Of a stretch of DNA of 21,602 bases, positions 6,333 to 12,677 are shown piece by piece (the first letter of the stretch is position 1; each line of letters starts with the position of its first letter). Position numbers and translations under genes: made by a program. The notes beneath the pieces were generated by a model. It was not told the DNA's origin. It did no database searches and saw only the letters and a list, made by a program, of their open reading frames with translations. Origin of the DNA: Phascolarctobacterium_A succinatutens_B (GTDB lineage Bacteria > Bacillota > Negativicutes > Acidaminococcales > Acidaminococcaceae); contig NZ_CAUDZA010000035.1 in assembly GCF_958453765.1 (NCBI RefSeq), positions 1 to 21,602 of the forward strand, read 5' to 3'.

Positions 6333-7152
6333 GCTTGAAACACATCCCTGTTTTACAGCTAAATGCAGCGATTACGCCCGTATTCATCTGCCTGTGGCAC
6401 CTAAATGCAATATGCAGTGCAACTATTGCCTGCGCAAATACAGCTGTGTGAATGAAAGCCGTCCCGGCGTCGTGGCAAGGGTTATGGTACCGGAGGATGC
6501 AGTCGACTGGTATCTGCAGATGAAGGACAAGGTGCCGAAGCTGACGGTAGCAGGCATTGCCGGGCCCGGCGATGCGCTGGCCAACTGGCCGGCGGTCAGC
6601 AGAACGCTGAGCATGATTCGTGAGGTTGATAAGGATGTTTTCTTCTGCCTTTCGACTAATGGCCTTTATCTGCCGAAGTATGCCAAGGAAATTGCGGCTT
6701 TAGGTGTTGATTATGTTACGGTGACGGTGAATGCGATTACCAGCAACACTGGCGCGCATATTTACAGCTTTATCAATGATGACGGCAAAAAATATGTCGG
6801 TGAAGAGGCTGCTGCGCTGCTGTTGGAAAGACAGATAGAAGGCCTGCAGCTGCTTGGCGAATACGGCGTGAAGGTGAAGATAAATACGGTAGCAATCCCC
6901 GGCGTGAATATCCAAGAAATCCCGGCGATTGCCAGACGTATGGCCTTACTGGGAGCGAAGCTGCAGAATATTTTACCGATGCTTCCGGTGGAGGGAACCG
7001 GCTTTGCGCATCTTGCGGAGCCTGCGGCCGAAGAAATTATGCAGCTGCGTAATGTTTGCAAGCAGTGGATGCCGCAGATGCAGCATTGTAACCGCTGTCG
7101 TGCAGATGCTGTGGGCGCTTTGACTAATCCCTGTGTTTTAGAAGAAAGCTGA
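6325..7152 (+). CDS. nifB: NifB-type radical SAM protein (core domain only)
   Basis: NifB fuses two [4Fe-4S] clusters with a SAM-derived carbide into the Fe-S core used by nitrogenase cofactors. At 275 residues this is the short form without a NafY-like tail. Signatures: HPCF (Cys9); RIHLPVAPKC; the SAM motif Cys28-X3-Cys32-X2-Cys35; CVNESRPGVV (Cys41); GIAGPGDALAN; FCLSTNGL (Cys108); and near the end HCNRCRADAVGAL (Cys255, Cys258). These include the His/Cys set reported to bind the K-clusters in NifB structures (His21, Cys9, Cys41, Cys108, Cys255, Cys258; matched by eye from memory). Unusually, the EAHH motif that normally follows HPC is AKCS, adding Cys14. It overlaps the upstream gene by eight bases. 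NifB function is inferred from homology. Confidence 0.88.
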   Translation: MSELETHPCFTAKCSDYARIHLPVAPKCNMQCNYCLRKYSCVNESRPGVVARVMVPEDAVDWYLQMKDKVPKLTVAGIAGPGDALANWPAVSRTLSMIREVDKDVFFCLSTNGLYLPKYAKEIAALGVDYVTVTVNAITSNTGAHIYSFINDDGKKYVGEEAAALLLERQIEGLQLLGEYGVKVKINTVAIPGVNIQEIPAIARRMALLGAKLQNILPMLPVEGTGFAHLAEPAAEEIMQLRNVCKQWMPQMQHCNRCRADAVGALTNPCVLEES

Positions 7153-7158
7153 AATAGA

Positions 7159-7204
7159 AAATCCGTGTAAACAGAAGCTTGACTTTGGTTTGCACGGATT
7201 TTTG
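7159..7204 (+). terminator. Terminator of the nitrogenase-like operon
   Basis: AAATCCGTGTAAAC (7159-7172) pairs with GTTTGCACGGATTT (7188-7201) around a 15-base loop, followed by a short T run. It starts six bases after the nifB-like stop and separates that operon from the permease gene. Confidence 0.88.
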
Positions 7205-7224
7205 GCTTTAATATGATATTTAAT

Positions 7225-7253
7225 TTGACGGCATATTCTGCACTTGCTACAAT
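7225..7253 (+). promoter_or_regulatory. Putative promoter of the TauE/SafE permease gene
   Basis: TTGACG (7225-7230), 17 bases, TACAAT (7248-7253): five of six matches in each box at ideal spacing. The predicted start is near 7260, giving a leader of about 30 bases. Confidence 0.7.
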
Positions 7254-7290
7254 TAAATTTATAATAGCTTATTTGTTGAGGGAGAAGCTA

Positions 7291-8031
7291 ATGGATTGTA
7301 CTGCGATTATTTTGACAATAGGTATTATTTTTGCCGCGTCGTTTTTTTCTACTGTTTCCGGCTTTGGCTTCGCTTTGGTGGCTATGCCTGTGCTTACTTT
7401 GGTGATGTCGGTAAAAGCGGCGGTTATTTTTGTACTGCTGTTGAATTTGGTTTTGCGGGCGATTACTATGTACAGAGTGCGCAACGGCTTTGATAAAGAA
7501 ACCGTTATTTTGACGACATTGGGAAGTATCATGGGCATGCTTCCCGGAAGCTGGGTACTGAAGGTGCTGCCTGCGGCACAGCTGGAGGTGTTTTTGGGAG
7601 CAGTGCTTGTGGCTGCCACAGTTTTGCTTAGCCTGCAATGTACGTTGCCGATAAGAAATAAAACATACGGACGTTTTGGTGCGGGAATATTGAGCGGTTT
7701 TTTCGGCGCATCTACCAGCGTCAGCGGACCGCCGCTGGTTTTATATTTTCTTAACGAAAAGCTGCCGAAGGATGTTATGCGGGCTAACATGATCTGGTTC
7801 TTTGGCTTAAGCGGCTTTTTGACGGTGTTGGTAAATTATTTTTATGGCAATGTCAGCGGTACTGTTGATTGGAGTTTGCTGCTGTATACTATACCGGTGA
7901 TGCTATTGGCTATCTGGTTGGGAGAAAAATTTTTCTATCGCCTGAATCAGCATCTGTTCCGTAAGCTGGCGTTGACGGTGGTGCTTATAGGCGCGCTGAT
8001 GCTGCTGTGGAGCGGGTGGCAGAATTTATAA
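7291..8031 (+). CDS. TauE/SafE-family membrane permease (sulfite/organosulfur or related anion exporter family)
   Basis: A 246-residue polytopic inner-membrane protein with about seven to eight hydrophobic helices. It shows the two half-repeats typical of TauE/SafE (DUF81): FFSTVSGFGFALVAMPVLTL near the start and LSGFFGASTSVSGPPLVLYFL in the middle. Family members move sulfite, sulfoacetate and related anions, but most are uncharacterised. The start at 7291 is chosen because GGGAG precedes it at good spacing; the open frame extends upstream to 7213 without a ribosome site and across the promoter. It lies between two terminators and has its own promoter, so functional linkage to the upstream nitrogenase-like operon is only positional. 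Confidence 0.85.
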   Translation: MDCTAIILTIGIIFAASFFSTVSGFGFALVAMPVLTLVMSVKAAVIFVLLLNLVLRAITMYRVRNGFDKETVILTTLGSIMGMLPGSWVLKVLPAAQLEVFLGAVLVAATVLLSLQCTLPIRNKTYGRFGAGILSGFFGASTSVSGPPLVLYFLNEKLPKDVMRANMIWFFGLSGFLTVLVNYFYGNVSGTVDWSLLLYTIPVMLLAIWLGEKFFYRLNQHLFRKLALTVVLIGALMLLWSGWQNL

Positions 8032-8040
8032 GTAAACTTT

Positions 8041-8077
8041 AAAATATTGCTGTCTTATGAATCAGCAGTAAAATTTT
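8041..8077 (+). terminator. Probable terminator of the permease gene
   Basis: ATTGCTG (8046-8052) pairs with CAGCAGT (8063-8069, one G-U), with AAAAT/ATTTT extending the stem outward beyond a two-base bulge and ending in TTTT. The stem is fairly weak. Confidence 0.5.
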
Positions 8078-8169
8078 GTGTTAATGCTTTGAAGATAGTG
8101 TTATTACTGTAACCTAGTTTACAATAATAGTGCGATAAGATAAAAAATAAATAAAATTTAGCTCTTTCC

Positions 8170-8199
8170 TTGACGTTTGCGGAGCAGTAGGAGTAAAAT
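8170..8199 (+). promoter_or_regulatory. Putative promoter of the aromatic amino acid operon
   Basis: TTGACG (8170-8175), 18 bases, TAAAAT (8194-8199). The predicted start near 8206 puts about 65 bases before the leader peptide. That leader contains two small hairpins, ATCGC/GCGAT (8207-8224) and AGCAT/ATGCT (8234-8249). I see no T-box core sequence in it. Confidence 0.6.
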
Positions 8200-8271
8200 A
8201 ACCTCAATCGCTGATTGCGGCGATAAATTTTGAAGCATAAGGAAATGCTGAAGTTGTTGCAGGTGAAAATG

Positions 8272-8409
8272 ATGGAATCTAAAATGATGAACACTGCAAT
8301 TGAATATGGTTTTTATTACGCACCGGTATTTAACTATTATTTTAGCACCGGTTATTTTGCATGGGAAAAATCATATAGCAGTAATCATCGTATTGGAGAC
8401 TATAAATAG
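8272..8409 (+). CDS. Tyr/Phe-rich leader peptide of the aro operon (attenuator peptide)
   Basis: This is a 45-codon open frame with AGGTG six bases before the ATG (a second in-frame ATG lies at 8269). The peptide contains 8 Tyr, 4 Phe and 1 Trp, clustered in YGFYYAPVFNYYF and GYFAW: 13 of 45 residues are aromatic, far above a normal protein. The stop at 8407-8409 is followed by a hairpin and then an intrinsic terminator before the first DAHP synthase gene. This is the layout of ribosome-mediated attenuation (as at E. coli pheA/trp): slow translation when Tyr/Phe-tRNA is scarce should favour read-through. It is inferred from sequence; no homologous leader is known to me. Confidence 0.85.
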   Translation: MESKMMNTAIEYGFYYAPVFNYYFSTGYFAWEKSYSSNHRIGDYK

Positions 8410-8412
8410 TGT

Positions 8413-8433
8413 TTGCGAGCGCAGTGCTTGCAA
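8413..8433 (+). other. Hairpin between leader peptide stop and terminator (attenuator segment)
   Basis: TTGCGAGC (8413-8420) pairs with GCTTGCAA (8426-8433, one G-U) around GCAGT, four bases after the leader stop codon. A ribosome at the stop would cover its 5' arm. GAGC (8417-8420) and TGCT (8425-8428) can alternatively pair with GCTC and AGCA of the terminator's left arm, leaving a small internal loop, so this may be the antiterminator strand. The switch assignment is inference. Confidence 0.6.
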
Positions 8434-8451
8434 TTAAGATTTAGCTTTTAC

Positions 8452-8483
8452 AGCAGGCTCTTTTACGGGAGCCTGCTTTTTTT
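8452..8483 (+). terminator. Attenuator terminator of the aro operon
   Basis: A perfect nine-base-pair GC-rich stem, AGCAGGCTC (8452-8460) with GAGCCTGCT (8469-8477), is followed by an uninterrupted T run to 8483. It sits 43 bases after the leader stop and 71 bases before the aroF1 start, so it would terminate most transcripts unless prevented. Confidence 0.92.
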
Positions 8484-8553
8484 GTAGCATGGTAGCTTAT
8501 AGCAGTAGGGTAAATTAAATGACAAGGGTGTCAGAACGAAGGGGAGACAGTTT

Positions 8554-9567
8554 ATGGTAATAGTATTCAAGCCGGGAGCGCCGGAGGAAAATAAAGCGAA
8601 GATGCGCAGCAATTTGGAAAGCAAGGGCTTCCAAATTAACGAAATCAATGGTGTCAACATGACCATCTTCGGTATCATCGGCGATACGAGCACACTTGAT
8701 ATCAATATGCTGCGTATTGATGATGCGGTAGACAAGGTAATGCGTGTGCAGGAACCGTTCAAGCGAGCCAACCGCATGTTCCATCCGCAGGATTCCGTGA
8801 TTAATGTCGGCGGTGTTGAAATCGGTGGACGCAAGATTCAGGTTATCGCAGGTCCGTGCTCCGTAGAAACGCAGGAGCAGGTTACGGATATTGCCAAGTC
8901 CATCAAACTTGGCGGCGCCTCAATGCTTCGCGGCGGCGCCTTTAAGCCCCGCACCTCACCGTATTCCTTCCAAGGCTTGAAGGAGGTTGGCCTGGATTAT
9001 TTAAAGGGTGCCAAAAAGGAAACAGGCCTGCCGATTGTAACAGAAATCATGTCACCGTATATGATAGAGCGCTTTGTAGAGGATGTAGATTTGATTCAGG
9101 TTGGCGCTCGCAACATGCAGAACTTTGAATTGCTGAAGGAATTAGGCAAAACCAATAAGCCGATTCTTTTGAAGCGTGGTCTGGCAGCAACGATTGAGGA
9201 ATGGCTGATGGCAGCGGAATATATCATGAGCGAAGGCAACGAAAATGTTATCCTTTGCGAACGCGGTATCCGCACTTTTGAAACATATACGCGCAACACA
9301 TTGGATGTAAGCGCAATTCCCGCTGTGAAAAAGCTCAGCCATCTGCCGGTAGTAGTTGACCCGAGCCATGCAGCAGGACTGTGGTGGATGGTAGAGCCTT
9401 TGGCGAAGGCTGCTGTAGCAGTCGGTGCCGACGGACTTTTGATTGAAGTCCACAACAATCCGGAAGCAGCGCTCTGTGACGGCGCGCAGTCCTTAAGACC
9501 TGAACGCTTCGCCAGACTGATGGGCGAGCTGAAGGGCATTGCCAGAATTGTTGGCAGAGATATGTAA
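8554..9567 (+). CDS. aroF: DAHP synthase, type I-beta with N-terminal regulatory domain (copy 1)
   Basis: Condenses PEP and erythrose 4-phosphate to DAHP, the first shikimate-pathway step. At 337 residues it has the length and layout of the Thermotoga maritima-type enzyme: a ferredoxin-like regulatory domain (about 1-80), then a TIM barrel. Metal ligands fall at Cys102 (AGPCSVE), His272 (DPSHAAG), Glu298 (LIEVH) and Asp309. Substrate-site motifs KPRTSPYSFQG, QVGARNMQNF, LLKRG and CERGIRTFE are intact. GGGGAG lies seven bases before ATG. It is the first structural gene after the attenuator. The next gene is a second copy; the two differ mostly in the regulatory domain, so different feedback effectors (Tyr versus Phe) are plausible. 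Confidence 0.95.
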   Translation: MVIVFKPGAPEENKAKMRSNLESKGFQINEINGVNMTIFGIIGDTSTLDINMLRIDDAVDKVMRVQEPFKRANRMFHPQDSVINVGGVEIGGRKIQVIAGPCSVETQEQVTDIAKSIKLGGASMLRGGAFKPRTSPYSFQGLKEVGLDYLKGAKKETGLPIVTEIMSPYMIERFVEDVDLIQVGARNMQNFELLKELGKTNKPILLKRGLAATIEEWLMAAEYIMSEGNENVILCERGIRTFETYTRNTLDVSAIPAVKKLSHLPVVVDPSHAAGLWWMVEPLAKAAVAVGADGLLIEVHNNPEAALCDGAQSLRPERFARLMGELKGIARIVGRDM

Positions 9568-9580
9568 GTCAAGGCATTAT

Positions 9581-9635
9581 CCCTTAGCAATATAAAAAAA
9601 GCGTAAGGGTTTGTAATAACTCCTGATCTGGGAGT
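9581..9635 (+). other. Two small hairpins between the tandem DAHP synthase genes
   Basis: CCCTTA (9581-9586) can pair with TAAGGG (9604-9609), and ACTCC (9619-9623) with GGAGT (9631-9635). Neither is followed by a clean T run, so I do not call a terminator. They may tune the relative expression or stability of the two isozyme messages. Confidence 0.4.
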
Positions 9636-9678
9636 AGTATTGTAGCATTGTAGATTAGATTAAAGGAGAGATTTTATC

Positions 9679-10692
9679 ATGATTATCGTATTCAAACAAA
9701 ATGCAACTGTTGAGGAAAAAACTAAGCTGAAAAACCAATTGGAAAGCAAGGGCTTTCAGATTCATGCCAGTGATGGCGTAAATGCTTCACTGTTTGGTGT
9801 TGTTGGTGATACCAGCGCGTTGGATATCAACCTTTTGCGTGTTGTCGAGGGTGTAGAAAAGGTAATGCGTGTGCAGGAGCCTTTCAAACGTGCGAACCGC
9901 ATGTTCCATCCAGATGACAGCATTATAGATGTTGCAGGCAGAAAGTTCGGTGGCAAAAAGCTGCAGGTTATTGCAGGTCCATGTTCCGTTGAAACTCAGG
10001 AGCAGGTTACGGAAATTGCCAAGGATGTTAAGGCTGCAGGCGCTACGCTGATGCGTGGCGGTGCCTTCAAACCCCGCACCTCTCCGTACTCCTTTCAGGG
10101 TTTAAAGGAAAAAGGCCTGGATTTCCTGAAAAATGCCAGAGCAGCAACCGGCCTGCCGATTGTTACGGAAATCATGTCACCTTACATGGTGGAACGCTTT
10201 GTTGAAGACGTTGACCTGATTCAGGTCGGCGCCCGCAATATGCAGAACTTCGATTTGCTGAAGGAATTGGGCAAAACCAATAAGCCTATTCTGTTGAAGC
10301 GTGGTCTGGCAGCAACGATTGAGGAATGGCTGATGGCAGCGGAATACATTATGAGCGAAGGCAACGAAAATGTTATCCTTTGCGAACGCGGTATCCGTAC
10401 CTTTGAAACCTACACCCGCAATACGCTTGATGTAAGTGCTATTCCTGCAGTAAAAAGACTCAGTCATCTGCCGGTAGTAGTTGACCCGAGCCATGCAGCA
10501 GGCATGTGGTGGATGGTAGAACCACTGGCTAAAGCAGCAGTTGCAGTTGGCGCAGACGGCCTTTTGATTGAAGTACATAACGATCCGGAAGCAGCATGGT
10601 GTGATGGTGCCCAATCCTTGAAACCGGACCGTTTTGCTAAGCTGATGGGCGACCTCAGAGGCATTGCGAACATTGTCGGCAGAGAGTTATAA
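9679..10692 (+). CDS. aroF: DAHP synthase, type I-beta with N-terminal regulatory domain (copy 2)
   Basis: A second 337-residue DAHP synthase, aligned without gaps to copy 1 (offset 1,125 bases). The catalytic barrel is nearly identical, including Cys102, His272, Glu298 and Asp309. The first 80 residues and the stretch at 82-95 differ at roughly half the positions. A 104-base stretch (10294-10397) matches copy 1 (9169-9272) at 102 positions, including synonymous sites, suggesting recent duplication or gene conversion. AGGAG lies ten bases before ATG. I infer a differentially regulated isozyme; which amino acid controls which copy cannot be read from sequence. Confidence 0.95.
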   Translation: MIIVFKQNATVEEKTKLKNQLESKGFQIHASDGVNASLFGVVGDTSALDINLLRVVEGVEKVMRVQEPFKRANRMFHPDDSIIDVAGRKFGGKKLQVIAGPCSVETQEQVTEIAKDVKAAGATLMRGGAFKPRTSPYSFQGLKEKGLDFLKNARAATGLPIVTEIMSPYMVERFVEDVDLIQVGARNMQNFDLLKELGKTNKPILLKRGLAATIEEWLMAAEYIMSEGNENVILCERGIRTFETYTRNTLDVSAIPAVKRLSHLPVVVDPSHAAGMWWMVEPLAKAAVAVGADGLLIEVHNDPEAAWCDGAQSLKPDRFAKLMGDLRGIANIVGREL

Positions 10693-10722
10693 TAGTAGTA
10701 TGGCAGATTAGGAGTGATTTTT

Positions 10723-11607
10723 TTGGAAGCTGATTTTGGTGGCGAAAATAGAAGTACAATGTGGCAGGAGCTCAGCTTTGCTATCGTTGGCTTGGGGCTG
10801 ATTGGCGGCTCCTATGCCAAAGCATTGCGCAAGTTGGGCGTTAAGCAGATTATCGGTATAGAGCGTGATGCAGCAACATTGCAGGAAGCGAAGCAGCAGG
10901 GGTTGGTTGATATTGGCATGACTGAGCCTGATAACCGACTTAAGGAGGCCAACGTAATTATCTGCGCTATTTATCCTGAAGCAATCGTGGGCTTTATAGC
11001 TGCAAACGTTGATTTCTTTAATGAAAGAGTTTTGCTGACTGATGTTGCAGGTATAAAAAACGATATGATCAGCAGAGGGCAGGCACTTTTAAAGGATGGC
11101 ATGGAATTTATTTCCGGCCATCCGATGGCCGGGCGTCAGGGCAGCGGCTTGGGCATGAGTGATGCGCATATTTTTCAGAATGCTAATTACATCATCGTGC
11201 CGGAAAAGCATAACACACAGGCTGCAATCAGCTGGCTGGAGCAATTTGCTCTGGCCCTTGGCTGCAAGCATACGGTGCAGGTAACACCGGCGCAGCATGA
11301 TGCAACTATTGCCTATACCAGCAATTTGCCACATGTTACTGCGGTAGCGCTCATGGACAGCGCTTCCTTTGATGATAAAACCAAGTACTTCGTCGCCGGC
11401 AGCTTCCGAGATGGCACTCGTGTAGCAGATATCAATCCGGAATTATGGTGTAATCTTTTCCTTGCCAACAGGGAAAAGGTTGCGGATGAAATAGACAGAT
11501 ATATGGAGCAGCTGGCGCTGTGGCGCGACGCTCTGCGCAGTGATGACGGCGAAAAGCTGAAGGAGCTGATGCGCAAGGCGGGAGCACGGAGAAGGGAGCT
11601 TTTTTAA
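10723..11607 (+). CDS. tyrA: Prephenate dehydrogenase
   Basis: Oxidises and decarboxylates prephenate to 4-hydroxyphenylpyruvate (tyrosine branch). An N-terminal Rossmann motif, GLGLIGGS (23-30), is followed by ISGHPMAGRQGSG and HDATIAYTSNLPH with the conserved histidines. I choose TTG at 10723 because AGGAG lies eight bases before it; GTG at 10714 overlaps that site and ATG at 10759 lacks a good one. At 294 residues it has no C-terminal ACT domain, so tyrosine feedback would have to act elsewhere. NAD versus NADP preference and arogenate use are not resolved. The stop overlaps the aroB start (TAATG). Confidence 0.93.
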   Translation: MEADFGGENRSTMWQELSFAIVGLGLIGGSYAKALRKLGVKQIIGIERDAATLQEAKQQGLVDIGMTEPDNRLKEANVIICAIYPEAIVGFIAANVDFFNERVLLTDVAGIKNDMISRGQALLKDGMEFISGHPMAGRQGSGLGMSDAHIFQNANYIIVPEKHNTQAAISWLEQFALALGCKHTVQVTPAQHDATIAYTSNLPHVTAVALMDSASFDDKTKYFVAGSFRDGTRVADINPELWCNLFLANREKVADEIDRYMEQLALWRDALRSDDGEKLKELMRKAGARRRELF

Positions 11608-12671
11608 TGAAGAAAATTCATGTTGCATTAGGCGCTCATGCCTATGATATTGAAATAGCCGCCGGCCTGCTGCCGCAGGTCGGCTCTAAGGTTGCAGCTT
11701 TGCTGCCGAAGGCGCGCAAGGCTGCAATTATCAGCGATACAAATGTTGCACCGTTATATGCAGCAAAATTACAGGCTAGCCTCGAAGAGGCTGGCCTTGT
11801 TGTGCATAAGGTGGTAATTGAAGCCGGTGAGCAAAGCAAGAACATGCAGGTGCTCAGTGATGTATTGGAGCAGCTTGCTGCAGCAGGGCTTACGCGCACT
11901 GACGTTGTGCTGACGCTTGGCGGCGGTGTTGTCGGTGATTTGGGCGGCTTTGCCGCTGCCAGCTTTATGCGTGGCATTGCCTTTGTGCAGATACCAACAT
12001 CACTGCTGGCGCAGATTGACAGCAGCGTGGGTGGCAAGGTAGCTGTAGATTTAAAGGCCGGAAAAAATCTTGCCGGTGCTTTTTATCAGCCGAAGGCTGT
12101 ATTTATCGACACAGATTTACTGGCAACGCTTTCTACACGCTTTTTGCATGATGGTTTGGCTGAAGCGATTAAATACGGCTGCATTAAGGATGCAGCGCTT
12201 TTTGAAAAAATTGTCGGCTATGCCGATGATGCGGAGCTGTTGGCAGATATTGACAGCGTGGTTGCTACTTGTTGTGCTATCAAAGCACGCATTGTAGAGC
12301 AGGATGAATTTGATACGGGACTCAGAATGCTGCTGAACTTCGGACATACCTTGGGACATGCGGTAGAGCAGCATTTCGGCTACAGCAGCTTCACGCACGG
12401 CGAGGGCGTGGCGATTGGCATGTATCAGCTGACAAAGCGCACCGAAGAGCTGGGAATGACAGCCAAAGGCAGCGCCGAGCGTATTAAGAGCGTACTTGAA
12501 AAGTACAATTTACCGTTGACTGCGGGCGTAGAAAAAGCGCAGCTACTTGATACAATGGCAAGAGATAAGAAAAAGAACGGCAACAGCATTACCCTCATTA
12601 TTTTGCAGCAGATAGGCGAGGGCGTACTGCAGAAAGTTGATTGGCAGGAAGTGCCAAAGTATTTGGGGTGA
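11607..12671 (+). CDS. aroB: 3-dehydroquinate synthase
   Basis: Converts DAHP to 3-dehydroquinate using NAD and a divalent metal (second shikimate step). The 354-residue length is typical. Seen: GEQSKN, the nucleotide-binding LGGGVVGDLGGFAAA, PTSLLAQIDSSVGGK, and metal-ligand segments GLAEAIKYG (Glu), NFGHTLGHA (His) and HGEGVAIGM (His). It is translationally coupled to tyrA by a one-base overlap. Confidence 0.97.
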   Translation: MKKIHVALGAHAYDIEIAAGLLPQVGSKVAALLPKARKAAIISDTNVAPLYAAKLQASLEEAGLVVHKVVIEAGEQSKNMQVLSDVLEQLAAAGLTRTDVVLTLGGGVVGDLGGFAAASFMRGIAFVQIPTSLLAQIDSSVGGKVAVDLKAGKNLAGAFYQPKAVFIDTDLLATLSTRFLHDGLAEAIKYGCIKDAALFEKIVGYADDAELLADIDSVVATCCAIKARIVEQDEFDTGLRMLLNFGHTLGHAVEQHFGYSSFTHGEGVAIGMYQLTKRTEELGMTAKGSAERIKSVLEKYNLPLTAGVEKAQLLDTMARDKKKNGNSITLIILQQIGEGVLQKVDWQEVPKYLG

Positions 12672-12677
12672 GGCTAA

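Noticed and set aside
3616..7152. A true nitrogen-fixation cluster
   Set aside because: There is no nifH, homocitrate synthase, or second component-1 pair, and the alpha-like subunit lacks cofactor ligands. Only NifB-like and two component-1-like genes are visible.
8206..8553. T-box riboswitch upstream of the aro operon
   Set aside because: No T-box core (AGGGTGGNACC-like) was found. The partial resemblance near 8524 (AGGGTGTCAGAA) is poor and lies after the terminator, not before it. The leader peptide explains the region better.
9581..9635. Internal terminator between the two DAHP synthases
   Set aside because: The stems are short and lack a T run. Transcription through to aroF2 and the overlapping downstream genes is more likely.
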